Positions 16,828 through 24,335 of a stretch of DNA of 64,000 nt are shown here, piece by piece. The stretch comes from Bacteroidales bacterium UBA4179. Lineage in GTDB: Bacteria > Bacteroidota > Bacteroidia > Bacteroidales > Dysgonomonadaceae. The stretch's first letter is position 1, and each line of letters opens with the position of its first letter. The DNA lies in assembly GCA_002381125.1 (NCBI GenBank), contig DFUT01000026.1, positions 9,598 through 73,597 on the forward strand, given 5' to 3'. A program made the position numbers and the translations under genes. The notes below the pieces were generated by a model, which saw only the letters and a list, made by a program, of their open reading frames with translations, did not search any database and had not been told where the DNA came from.

Positions 16828-18150
16828 ATGCAATTTACAGATTTTCCATTTTGCGACTCTTTGTTAAAGGGTCTGGAATCAATGAATTTTACCGAAACCA
16901 CTCCTGTTCAGGAGCAAGCAATTCCCGTTATATTGGAAAAACGCGATGCCATTGTTTGTGCGCAAACGGGAACCGGCAAGACTGCCGCTTACCTTCTTCC
17001 GCTGCTTAGCAATCTACAAACAGAACCCCATCATGAGAATAAAATAAACGCCATTATTATGGCGCCTACGCGTGAACTTGCGCAGCAAATTGACCAGCAA
17101 CTCGAAGGATTTGCCTATTTTACTCCGTTTTCGTCCATTGCAGTATATGGAGGCAGCGATGGTGATGCATGGGATGTTCAAAAAAAAGGTTTGTTGACCG
17201 GTGCCGATGTTGTTATTGCTACTCCCGGCAGATTGCTTTCACATATCAATTTGTACGATATCGATTTTTCGGGTGTAAAATACTTTGTCCTCGACGAGGC
17301 CGATCGTATGCTCGATATGGGTTTTTATGACGATATTATGAAAATAGAGGGGTTGTTGCCCAAAAACCGTCAGACGGTGATGTTTTCGGCAACCATGCCT
17401 AAAAAAATTCGCCAATTGGCCAAAACCATTCTCCATAATCCTGTTGAAATTTCCATTGCCATTTCGCGACCTCCCGAAACCATTGCCCAATCGGCTTATA
17501 TCTGTTATGAATCACAGAAAGTAGAACTCCTTAAATATATTTTCAAAAATAAAAAACCCGCTAAGGCCATTCTGTTTGCCGGAACCAAAGCGAAAGTAAA
17601 GGAAATTGCAAAAACACTGAGAAAAATAGGATTGTCGGTGGGGGAAATGCATTCGGATCTCGATCAGTCGCAACGCGATCAGACAATGCATGAATTTCGT
17701 AGTGAGCGGATAGACATTTTGGTTGCAACCGATATTGTTGCGCGTGGCATCGACATTGACGATATTTCGTTGATTGTTAATTTTGAAGTGCCTCGCGACG
17801 TAGAAGATTACGTACATCGCATCGGGCGTACGGCACGAGCGGGTGATTCGGGTACGGCCATCACTTTGGTTTCGCCACAGGAACAGCATCGATTTTTGCG
17901 AATCGAGAAATTTCTTCACAAAGACATCGATAAAATTCCGGTTCCGGCCGAACTTGGCTCTGCACCCGAATATCGCCCACAAAAAGAGCGAAAGTCGAAA
18001 AAGTCATCTCGATCGCAACAGAAAAAACGCTCAAACAACGTTTCTCATCGAAAACGAACTTCCGTTTCAAAAAATGTTTCTACCATCAAAAAAAGGACTC
18101 CCCGTCGCAAATCGAAAAGCCGGTCCGAAAAAGATCAAACCGGCCGTTAA
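16828..18150 (+). CDS. DEAD-box ATP-dependent RNA helicase (RhlE/DeaD type)
   Basis: This 440-residue helicase shows the whole DEAD-box motif series: Q-motif region, AQTGTGKT (residues 45-52), PTRELAQQ, TPGR, DEAD from residue 156, SAT, ATDIVARGID and HRIGRTARAG. Its last 60 residues are a very basic tail rich in Lys, Arg and Ser, useful for RNA binding. Such enzymes remodel structured RNA during ribosome assembly or cold adaptation. The gene is monocistronic as far as visible, with its own promoter element and a palindrome after the stop. Confidence 0.93.
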   Translation: MQFTDFPFCDSLLKGLESMNFTETTPVQEQAIPVILEKRDAIVCAQTGTGKTAAYLLPLLSNLQTEPHHENKINAIIMAPTRELAQQIDQQLEGFAYFTPFSSIAVYGGSDGDAWDVQKKGLLTGADVVIATPGRLLSHINLYDIDFSGVKYFVLDEADRMLDMGFYDDIMKIEGLLPKNRQTVMFSATMPKKIRQLAKTILHNPVEISIAISRPPETIAQSAYICYESQKVELLKYIFKNKKPAKAILFAGTKAKVKEIAKTLRKIGLSVGEMHSDLDQSQRDQTMHEFRSERIDILVATDIVARGIDIDDISLIVNFEVPRDVEDYVHRIGRTARAGDSGTAITLVSPQEQHRFLRIEKFLHKDIDKIPVPAELGSAPEYRPQKERKSKKSSRSQQKKRSNNVSHRKRTSVSKNVSTIKKRTPRRKSKSRSEKDQTGR

Positions 18151-18166
18151 AAACAAGCTTGTTTTT
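18149..18166 (+). terminator. Palindrome right after the helicase stop, possible terminator
   Basis: AAAAACAAGCTTGTTTTT is a perfect 18-base palindrome overlapping the end of the stop codon and ending in a T run. It could form a short A/T-rich hairpin with little loop, so terminator strength is doubtful. Confidence 0.35.
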
Positions 18167-18204
18167 ATCCCTAATTTTCGTTTATTTCTGATTTTCTACG
18201 GGAT

Positions 18205-18296
18205 GGACGAGAGTTGCAGGATCGGGTCGGGTAGAAGTTCTCGAGTTTGCCGGCGGAATTGAGGTAGTTGGACGAGGGTTGCAGGATCGAGTCGGT
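18205..18296. repeat. Pair of imperfect 27-base direct repeats
   Basis: The 27 bases at 18205-18231 (starting GGACGAGAGTTGCAGG) recur at 18270-18296 with 24 matches. They lie between the convergent ends of the helicase and the kor operon. No coding function is seen. Confidence 0.5.
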
Positions 18297-18300
18297 CATT

Positions 18301-18846
18301 CTAATTTTCCTGCCGGATAATTTCCATACCTCTCAAGATGGCTTCTTTATTCATTGGCAACAAATTGTGATACCTTTCCGGCAACGATTTTTTCAATCCT
18401 TCCATTACGTTTTCGAGTTGTACTATTGGAACGGCTTTCAGTAATCCCCCCAACACAATCATGTTGAATACCTTATTATTATTCATGTTTATGGCTTCGT
18501 CCATTGCGTCGATTTTATAAATGTCGACATCTTTGCGTTTGGGTGGATTATAAATGCCGTATCCGTCATAAATAATAATGCCCCCCGGTTTCACTTTCTC
18601 TTCGAACTTTTCCAGGGAAGGTTGATTCAATACAACGGCAATATCGTATTTGTCTACGATAGGCGAGCTGATGGGTTTATCGCTCAAAATAACGGTTACA
18701 TTGGCTGTGCCGCCTCGTTGTTCGGGGCCATAGGAAGGAAACCACGATACCTCCTTGCCTTCCATTATTCCCGAATAAGCAAGAATTTTCCCCATCGATA
18801 AAACCCCTTGTCCTCCAAATCCTGAAATTACTATTTCGTATGTCAT
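18301..18846 (-). CDS. korC: 2-oxoacid:ferredoxin oxidoreductase gamma subunit
   Basis: The 181-residue gamma subunit starts with the family-typical VISGFGGQGVLSMGKILAYSG nucleotide-binding-like segment and contains SWFPSYGPEQRGGTANVTV, conserved in Kor/Vor/Por gamma chains. It completes the enzyme that oxidatively decarboxylates a 2-oxoacid to acyl-CoA with reduction of ferredoxin in the cytoplasm. It is the last gene of the minus-strand set, 16 bases after the beta subunit. The substrate (2-oxoglutarate or branched-chain 2-oxoacid) cannot be settled from sequence. Confidence 0.9.
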   Translation of the reverse strand: MTYEIVISGFGGQGVLSMGKILAYSGIMEGKEVSWFPSYGPEQRGGTANVTVILSDKPISSPIVDKYDIAVVLNQPSLEKFEEKVKPGGIIIYDGYGIYNPPKRKDVDIYKIDAMDEAINMNNNKVFNMIVLGGLLKAVPIVQLENVMEGLKKSLPERYHNLLPMNKEAILRGMEIIRQEN

Positions 18847-18862
18847 TTTTTTTGATTATTTG

Positions 18863-19624
18863 TTAAACATTTTTCAAGTCGCCCGGTGGATACGCAGGAA
18901 ACATATTTTCAACCATCCAATTATTGGCTTCGACTGGAGTCATTTTCCACCCGGCATTGCAGGTCGAAACAATTTCCACTATCGATGTGCCTTTTCCTGC
19001 CATTGCATTTTCAAAAGCGTGTTTAATCGCCTTTTTTGCTTTTTTTACGGCTGACGCTGTGTGCACGCTATGCCGTGTGGCAAAACACACGCCATCCAAT
19101 TGAACCAACATGTCGAGTATTTTTATCGGATTACCTGTCATGCGCACGTCGCGACCCCGCGGAGTGGTAGAGGTTATCATGTCGGGAAGTGTTGTGGGAG
19201 CCATTTGGCCGCCCGTCATACCATAGATGGCATTATTAATAAAGACAATGGCAATATTTTCCCCCCTATTGCAAGCGTGAATGGTCTCGGCCGTTCCAAT
19301 GGCGGCCAAATCGCCATCGCCTTGATAGGTAAAAACCATTTTGTCGGGATTCAGCCTTTTTATGGCCGTAGCAACTGCCGGTGCTCGTCCGTGGGCTGCT
19401 TCTACCCAGTCGATATCGATATAATTATAAGCAAAAACGGCACACCCTACCGGTGCAATGCCGATTGTTTTATCTTCCAAACCCAGTTCTTCGATTACTT
19501 CGGCAATTATTTTGTGTACTACCCCGTGCGAACAACCCGGACAATAATGCATCTCGTTATCGTTCATCAATTTAGGTTTCTTGTACACTATGTTTTCGGG
19601 GCTCACTATTTCGTTTTTATTCAT
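18863..19624 (-). CDS. korB: 2-oxoacid:ferredoxin oxidoreductase beta (thiamine diphosphate) subunit
   Basis: The 253-residue beta subunit shows the start HYCPGCSHGVVHKI and the thiamine diphosphate site GDGDLAAIGTAETIHA followed by FINNAIYGMTGGQMAPT. I start at the ATG at 19624 (MNKNEIVSPENIV); the frame is open further upstream, but that region overlaps the small membrane ORF and does not look like this family. It binds thiamine diphosphate and pairs with the alpha subunit. Confidence 0.92.
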   Translation of the reverse strand: MNKNEIVSPENIVYKKPKLMNDNEMHYCPGCSHGVVHKIIAEVIEELGLEDKTIGIAPVGCAVFAYNYIDIDWVEAAHGRAPAVATAIKRLNPDKMVFTYQGDGDLAAIGTAETIHACNRGENIAIVFINNAIYGMTGGQMAPTTLPDMITSTTPRGRDVRMTGNPIKILDMLVQLDGVCFATRHSVHTASAVKKAKKAIKHAFENAMAGKGTSIVEIVSTCNAGWKMTPVEANNWMVENMFPAYPPGDLKNV

Positions 19625-19629
19625 GTTCG

Positions 19630-19791
19630 TTATTGTTTTGAAAATCGATAGACAAGATAAAGGGCTATTGCGGTTCCGCCGGCATACCATGTATATTTTA
19701 TGTTTTTATCCGTTGCGAAATAAATGATGATGGTTGCCACAACCGCTATTATAAATGCAATCAAGATTATATTGCGTATTTTTGGATCCAC
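19630..19791 (-). CDS. 53-residue two-helix membrane protein inside the kor operon
   Basis: A GTG at 19791, 12 bases after the alpha-subunit stop, opens a 53-residue frame with two hydrophobic stretches: IRNIILIAFIIAVVATIIIY and TWYAGGTAIALYLVYRF, with a basic C-terminal tail. It ends 5 bases before the beta-subunit start. The placement and the composition argue for a real gene, probably an inner-membrane peptide. I do not know a function; tethering of the complex or simple co-expression are both possible. Confidence 0.6.
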   Translation of the reverse strand: MDPKIRNIILIAFIIAVVATIIIYFATDKNIKYTWYAGGTAIALYLVYRFSKQ

Positions 19792-19803
19792 GATTTACAT
19801 GTT

Positions 19804-20886
19804 TTATTCGATTATTTTTTCTTTGAATGCTTCCAATATAGCGTCGGGTGTAGGAACAATTCCTCCCAGCCGACCGTAGTGTTCCACTTTTACTTTTCCG
19901 TTTACGGCCAAACGGACATCTTCAACCATTTGACCCGCATTTAGTTCAACGACGAGCATTCCTTTTACTTTCTCGGCATATTCTCGGATGATTTCGCTTG
20001 GGAAAGGCCATAAGGTAATAGGGCGAAGCAGCCCCACCTTAATTCCTTCTTCACGAGCCATTTCCATGCTTTTCAAGCAAATACGCGCAGCCGATCCGAA
20101 AGCCACAAACAGATATTCGGCATCTTCGCATTGAATTTCTTCATACCTCACTTCGTTTTTTTCTATTTCCCTGTATTTTGCTTGAAAACGTTCATTGTTT
20201 TTTTCCATGATCATCGGATCCAGCTCCAACGATGTATGAATATTGGGTTTTCTGTCGGGTGTTTTTCCGAGTGCTGCCCAAGGACACTGTTCGCGAATTT
20301 CTTGCTCCGTGCGTCGCCGTCTAAATTCCGGCAATTTCACCTTTTCCATCATCTGGCCAATGGCTCCATCGGTTAGAATCATTGCCGGATTGCGGTATTT
20401 GAATGCGAGTTTGAAACCGAGACCCACAAAATCGGCCATTTCCTGTACCGAATTGGGAGCCAATGTTATCAATCGATAATCGCCATGTCCGCCACCTTTT
20501 ACGGTTTGAAAATAATCGGATTGCGATGGTTGAATGGTCCCCAATCCCGGTCCTCCACGCTGTACGTTTACAATCAACGCCGGCAATTCGGTACCCGCAA
20601 GGTACGAAATCCCCTCTTGTTTAAGACTGATGCCGGGACTTGACGATGTGGTCATTACTGCTTTTCCGCTTGCTGCTCCTCCATATACCATATTTATAGC
20701 GGCCAATTCGCTTTCGGCTTGCAATACTACCATTCCCGTAGTTTCCCAGGGAGCGGCTTCCATCAAGGTTTCTATGATTTCGGATTGGGGAGTGATCGGA
20801 TAACCAAAATAACCATCCACCCCATAGCGGATTGCAGCATGAGCGATGGCCTCATTCCCTTTCATCAATACTATCTCTTCTGACAT
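19804..20886 (-). CDS. korA: 2-oxoacid:ferredoxin oxidoreductase alpha subunit (KorA/VorB)
   Basis: The 360-residue alpha subunit has the pyrimidine-binding domain (GNEAIAHAAIRYGVDGYFGYPITPQ... SSSPGISLKQEG) and the transketolase C-terminal domain (LFVAFGSAARICLKSMEMA, then GLLRPITLWPFP). The closest names are KorA and the subunit labelled VorB in many Bacteroidota genomes. Together with the beta, gamma and ferredoxin-like delta subunits it forms the complete complex. The gene lies between the delta subunit and the small membrane ORF. Confidence 0.92.
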   Translation of the reverse strand: MSEEIVLMKGNEAIAHAAIRYGVDGYFGYPITPQSEIIETLMEAAPWETTGMVVLQAESELAAINMVYGGAASGKAVMTTSSSPGISLKQEGISYLAGTELPALIVNVQRGGPGLGTIQPSQSDYFQTVKGGGHGDYRLITLAPNSVQEMADFVGLGFKLAFKYRNPAMILTDGAIGQMMEKVKLPEFRRRRTEQEIREQCPWAALGKTPDRKPNIHTSLELDPMIMEKNNERFQAKYREIEKNEVRYEEIQCEDAEYLFVAFGSAARICLKSMEMAREEGIKVGLLRPITLWPFPSEIIREYAEKVKGMLVVELNAGQMVEDVRLAVNGKVKVEHYGRLGGIVPTPDAILEAFKEKIIE

Positions 20887-20970
20887 AAATATGATTTTAG
20901 CTTTTATCGTTCAACGATATGATTTTTTTATTTCCAATAAATGAAACAAGAAACTTGCATTGGTTCGCTT

Positions 20971-21204
20971 TCACTGAACAAATTTTTTGCGATATATTGT
21001 CAGACAAGCGTCGGGACAAACATATCCGCAATTGGCGCAACCTGTGCAATCATCGGGATTTTTCAAATAGACATAATGGTATCCCTTCTTGTTCACCTCG
21101 CGAGGTTGCAATTCCAACACACCTTCCGGACATGCTACAACACAAAGATCGCAGCCCTTGCATCGTTCGATGTCAACCTCTACATAACCTTTTATTTTTG
21201 CCAT
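20971..21204 (-). CDS. korD: 4Fe-4S ferredoxin-type delta subunit
   Basis: The 77-residue protein has two 4Fe-4S motifs: CKGCDLCVVACP and CTGCANCGYVCP. I start at the ATG at 21204 (MAKIKGYVEVD), because the longer frame adds an unlikely N-terminus. It should carry electrons from the thiamine diphosphate centre to external ferredoxin. It is the first gene of the operon, behind a good -7 element at 21232-21239. Confidence 0.92.
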   Translation of the reverse strand: MAKIKGYVEVDIERCKGCDLCVVACPEGVLELQPREVNKKGYHYVYLKNPDDCTGCANCGYVCPDACLTIYRKKFVQ

Positions 21205-21231
21205 TGATCCTGAATTTTTTTTATTCGTCTG

Positions 21232-21239
21232 CAAATATA
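21232..21239 (-). promoter_or_regulatory. -7 promoter element for the kor operon
   Basis: On the minus strand this reads TATATTTG, a match to TAnnTTTG, 27 bases upstream of the ferredoxin-subunit start codon. Confidence 0.5.
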
Positions 21240-21288
21240 GCGATTTGTTTGTTGAGATATTTCTTTTGGCATCAATTTTCAGGAAGGG

Positions 21289-21804
21289 TTACCATCCGAA
21301 TGCTTCTCCGTTCAGCCATTTCCCCTGAACTTTCAGCACTTGCTCGATAACATCGCGCACCACGCCTTCCCCGCCTTTTTCTTTCGATATGTATTTTGCA
21401 ATCTGTTTTATTTCGGGGGCAGCATCTGCGGGTGCAACGGGCAATCCCACCAGCTGCATGACTTCATAATCGGGGATATCGTCACCGATATACACAATTT
21501 CTTCGGGCAGGTACCCTGTTTTTTCGATATAATCCCGGAAATCGATCATTTTTATTTTCGACTTCAAGTAAATATGTTTTACACCAAGGGCTTGGTACCT
21601 CACTTTTACCGATGGGGAGTTTCCGCCTGTAATAATGGCAATCTCGAGCCCGTTTTTTATTGCCATATTTATGGCATATCCATCGCGCACGTTGGTGGTT
21701 CGTTGAGGATCACCCTCCGGCGAAAGAGTGATGGTTTGTCGTGAAAGCACCCCATCAACATCAAAAATCAATGTTTTTATTTTATTGAGATCGTAGTTTA
21801 TCAT
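21289..21804 (-). CDS. KdsC-like HAD phosphatase
   Basis: The 171-residue HAD phosphatase has the nucleophile motif FDVDGVLS (D15, D17), the ITGG segment and the third motif VYIGDDIPDYEVM. It matches the cap-less type that acts on 3-deoxy-D-manno-octulosonate 8-phosphate (KdsC) in LPS core synthesis, or on related sugar-acid phosphates. It overlaps the preceding DUF2520 gene by 4 bases (ATGA), so the two are co-translated. The exact substrate is inferred from the family. Confidence 0.85.
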   Translation of the reverse strand: MINYDLNKIKTLIFDVDGVLSRQTITLSPEGDPQRTTNVRDGYAINMAIKNGLEIAIITGGNSPSVKVRYQALGVKHIYLKSKIKMIDFRDYIEKTGYLPEEIVYIGDDIPDYEVMQLVGLPVAPADAAPEIKQIAKYISKEKGGEGVVRDVIEQVLKVQGKWLNGEAFGW

Positions 21805-22574
21805 CTTTGTTCGGCATGTTTGTGAATACTTTCACTCAAAAGACGGTAGATATGTTTTTTTTCTTCGTCTTTGAGTAAATCGAGATGTTTTTTCATCACC
21901 TGTTTATCGAAACGTACGGCAGGACCGGTTTGTGCATTTCGTGGCGACATTTCCTTTACTTTTTCAGCTGTTTCTTCAATGAGCGGTTTCAGTACATCAT
22001 ATGGGATGCCTTCATTTTCAAGAATATCTGCTGCAAGCGTATACATATGGTTGGCAAAATTGCATGCAAACACAGCCGAGAGATGAAGGTATTGGCGTTT
22101 CTCACCCTCCATATAATACACTTTTGGGGAGAGCGCCGTTGCCAATGACTGTATCGTTTCACGCGTTTCGTTGTTGTTTGCTTCAATGAAGAGGGGAATA
22201 TCGGCAAAATTCACGGTGCGTTTTTTACTGAAAGTCTGCAATGGATAAATTACGCCGTAATTGGCGATATAGGGGGCAAAAATACGCATGGGCACACTTC
22301 CTGCGGTATGTATCCATGTACCGTTTGTTTTAGGCATTCGATGCAGAATTTCGGGCAAAGCATCATCTTTTACCGAAAAAATATACACATCGGCATCGGT
22401 CCGTATTTTTGCAGGATTATTCGTAAATTCCGCATGAATTTCATTGGCAAGCATTTGCGCGTGCCCAATAGTTCTGCTATACACTTGAAGCACTTTGTAG
22501 TCCGTTTTCCGAAAAGCTTTCGCCATGTTGGTAGCTACATTTCCTGCTCCGATAAAAACGATGGTAGAAATCAT
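21801..22574 (-). CDS. Rossmann-like and DUF2520 domain protein
   Basis: The 257-residue protein starts with an NAD(P)-binding Rossmann motif (IVFIGAGNVATNMAKAF) like that of pyrroline-5-carboxylate or ketopantoate reductases. It has a DUF2520 helical C-terminal domain (HLSAVFACNFANHMYTLA, then ARNAQTGPAVRFD). The substrate is unknown. It lies 7 bases after the nitroreductase and overlaps the KdsC-like gene. Confidence 0.85.
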   Translation of the reverse strand: MISTIVFIGAGNVATNMAKAFRKTDYKVLQVYSRTIGHAQMLANEIHAEFTNNPAKIRTDADVYIFSVKDDALPEILHRMPKTNGTWIHTAGSVPMRIFAPYIANYGVIYPLQTFSKKRTVNFADIPLFIEANNNETRETIQSLATALSPKVYYMEGEKRQYLHLSAVFACNFANHMYTLAADILENEGIPYDVLKPLIEETAEKVKEMSPRNAQTGPAVRFDKQVMKKHLDLLKDEEKKHIYRLLSESIHKHAEQR

Positions 22575-22581
22575 AATAGGG

Positions 22582-23121
22582 TTATTCTTTCGGTTTGAAA
22601 ACTTCGATATGTACTTTTTCCCACATCAACTTATCCACATCGTGGGGTGGTTTTTCTTTTTCTTTTTTTCCGAAAGCTATAATGCATAAAGGTTCCAGAG
22701 GAAAAGGGATATTCAGCAATTCGTTGATGTATTCGCCCGATGTGATGGTTTCCGAATAGTTTCTGCCTCTTACCTGTACCCAGCAGCTTCCTATGTTCAG
22801 GTCTTCTGCCTGCAACTGCATGACAATACCCGCAATGGCACCGTCTTCTATCCACACATCGCTTACCAACGGATTTCCAACAATCACCACGGCAATGGAT
22901 GCTTGAGCAACAAATGCGGCTGAAGTCGGTTTGCAATGGGAAAGCTTTTCCAACATCGTTTTATCTTCCACCACAACAAATTCCCATGAATGCCTATTTT
23001 TCGAAGTCGGCGATAATAATGCGGCTTGAAGTATTAGCTGTGTTTCTTCCGGCGTCAACGGCTCGTCGGTAAATTTGCGCACGCTTCTTCTTTTGATAAG
23101 TAAGTCGGTAAAATAGCTCAT
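22582..23121 (-). CDS. Nitroreductase-family flavoprotein
   Basis: The 179-residue protein has the nitroreductase start RRSVRKFTDEPLTPEETQLILQAAL and the FMN-binding LSPTSKNRHSWEFVVVED segment. The C-terminus carries the usual LNIGSCWVQVRGR and IIAFGKKEKEK motifs. Such proteins are cytoplasmic FMN enzymes reducing nitro compounds or quinones with NAD(P)H; the true substrate is unknown. It lies between the HU/LysM-like gene and the DUF2520 gene. Confidence 0.88.
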   Translation of the reverse strand: MSYFTDLLIKRRSVRKFTDEPLTPEETQLILQAALLSPTSKNRHSWEFVVVEDKTMLEKLSHCKPTSAAFVAQASIAVVIVGNPLVSDVWIEDGAIAGIVMQLQAEDLNIGSCWVQVRGRNYSETITSGEYINELLNIPFPLEPLCIIAFGKKEKEKPPHDVDKLMWEKVHIEVFKPKE

Positions 23122-23149
23122 TTGAAAAAATTTTTAATTTGTATTCGGT

Positions 23150-24052
23150 TCATTGAAATTTTTTTAATTCCATATCGCCTAAAGCTTTAGCTTTGGCAAC
23201 CGATTGGGGGTTGGATGCATCGATACCGTATTCCGATTTGTCGGGTATGATCAGTTCAATTCCTACGGGAACGATATTCGGATTTTTTATTTTTTTCTTG
23301 TTTTTGTAATAAATATACACCCAAAATTCGCGGTTGCCGAATTTTTCGAGTGCGATCAATCGCAATGTTTTGTCTGCGGGCAATTGTATTTTTTCGGGTT
23401 CTTTTGGCAATTGGCTTGGCGTTTGAGACGATTTGTTCGTCGTAGTCGAATCTGTTTCCGGCTTTCCGATCGTTGTAGCTTTTGCCGTTACTTTTTTTGG
23501 ATTATTTTTTAGTTCCGGCGCTTTTTTTTGCTCCGACATGAAAAAAAAAATCAACGCAGCAACAACTGCGGCCGTCCCTAAAACGGGTATCCAGCGTGCA
23601 ATCGGTTTTTTCTTTGTCTTTTGTTTAACTTTTGAGTCGAGGGCGAATGCTTTGTCGCGGTCGATTTTTATCAAAATCTCTTCCGCTGTTTTCTTCTCTT
23701 TTTCTTCAACAACTGTTACCCCCTCAAATGAAACGCCCTCGTTGAGCAACACCTTTTCAAAATACGAAAAAGGCTTGTTCACCGCATTTTTCAACGCTTC
23801 TGCCGGTGAAAAACGAAGTTTGCAATACAGTGCGTTGTTGCGTTCTTTTACTGCCGGTGCAATGTCTTCGGCAGCCAACCGCGTAAGCGTGAATGTGCCG
23901 AAATCCGTTATCTCCAAGCGGTCTTCTTTCGATACTGTTTCGGGAATAGCCGCAAAGAACTTTTTCAGAAACGCTTCGGCCTCCTGATGGGGAATATGGG
24001 CACGTTCGGCCAGCAAAAGGGTCAACTGCTGCAAATTCACTTCTTCTCTCAT
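23150..24052 (-). CDS. HU-domain protein with a transmembrane segment and LysM-like C-terminus
   Basis: The first 95 of 300 residues form an HU/IHF DNA-binding fold (LEITDFGTFTLTR and the KLRFSPAEALKNAVN tail). A single membrane helix lies near residues 151-170 (WIPVLGTAAVVAALIFFFMS). A Lys/Ser/Thr-rich linker follows, then a LysM-like domain (LRLIALEKFGNREFWVYIY... VPVGIELIIPD). The topology suggests DNA bound in the cytoplasm and a wall-facing domain outside, possibly linking the nucleoid to peptidoglycan; this is inference. It overlaps the next HU gene by 4 bases. Confidence 0.8.
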   Translation of the reverse strand: MREEVNLQQLTLLLAERAHIPHQEAEAFLKKFFAAIPETVSKEDRLEITDFGTFTLTRLAAEDIAPAVKERNNALYCKLRFSPAEALKNAVNKPFSYFEKVLLNEGVSFEGVTVVEEKEKKTAEEILIKIDRDKAFALDSKVKQKTKKKPIARWIPVLGTAAVVAALIFFFMSEQKKAPELKNNPKKVTAKATTIGKPETDSTTTNKSSQTPSQLPKEPEKIQLPADKTLRLIALEKFGNREFWVYIYYKNKKKIKNPNIVPVGIELIIPDKSEYGIDASNPQSVAKAKALGDMELKKFQ

Positions 24053-24333
24053 GCTGTTTTTTCTTTGAATTTTTCGATAAACGCCGAATCGGGTTTAAAG
24101 ACCACCTCAATTTCCGGAGGCATCAGAAATTGTTGTCGACTTTCCTGTTCCACAAAAATATGTTCTGGTTTTTTTTCGGTATCCAAGATACCGAAATTTT
24201 CGACAGAAATGCGAGCACCTTCGGCCAATTTTTCGCTTATGATGGTTATTGCCGTTGCCAATATCTCCAAAGTTTTTTTCGTCTCCAGGTTGAGTTGTTG
24301 CGACAATGCGGCAACAAAATCTTCGTTGGTCAT
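24049..24333 (-). CDS. HU-family DNA-binding protein
   Basis: The 94-residue protein is a compact HU/IHF-like fold (FVAALSQQLNLETKKTLEIL, ISVENFGILDTEKKPEH and the FKPDSAFIEKFKE tail). The usual Pro-containing DNA-intercalating arm (RxNPxTG) is replaced by a diverged segment. It starts 2 bases after the rimO stop and overlaps the membrane HU protein, so the two HU genes are probably translated together and may form a heterodimer. Confidence 0.85.
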   Translation of the reverse strand: MTNEDFVAALSQQLNLETKKTLEILATAITIISEKLAEGARISVENFGILDTEKKPEHIFVEQESRQQFLMPPEIEVVFKPDSAFIEKFKEKTA

Positions 24334-24335
24334 TT

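Noticed and set aside
18863..19690. Longer N-terminus for the kor beta subunit starting at 19690
   Set aside because: The added residues do not resemble the family and lie over the small membrane ORF. The ATG at 19624 gives the expected start.
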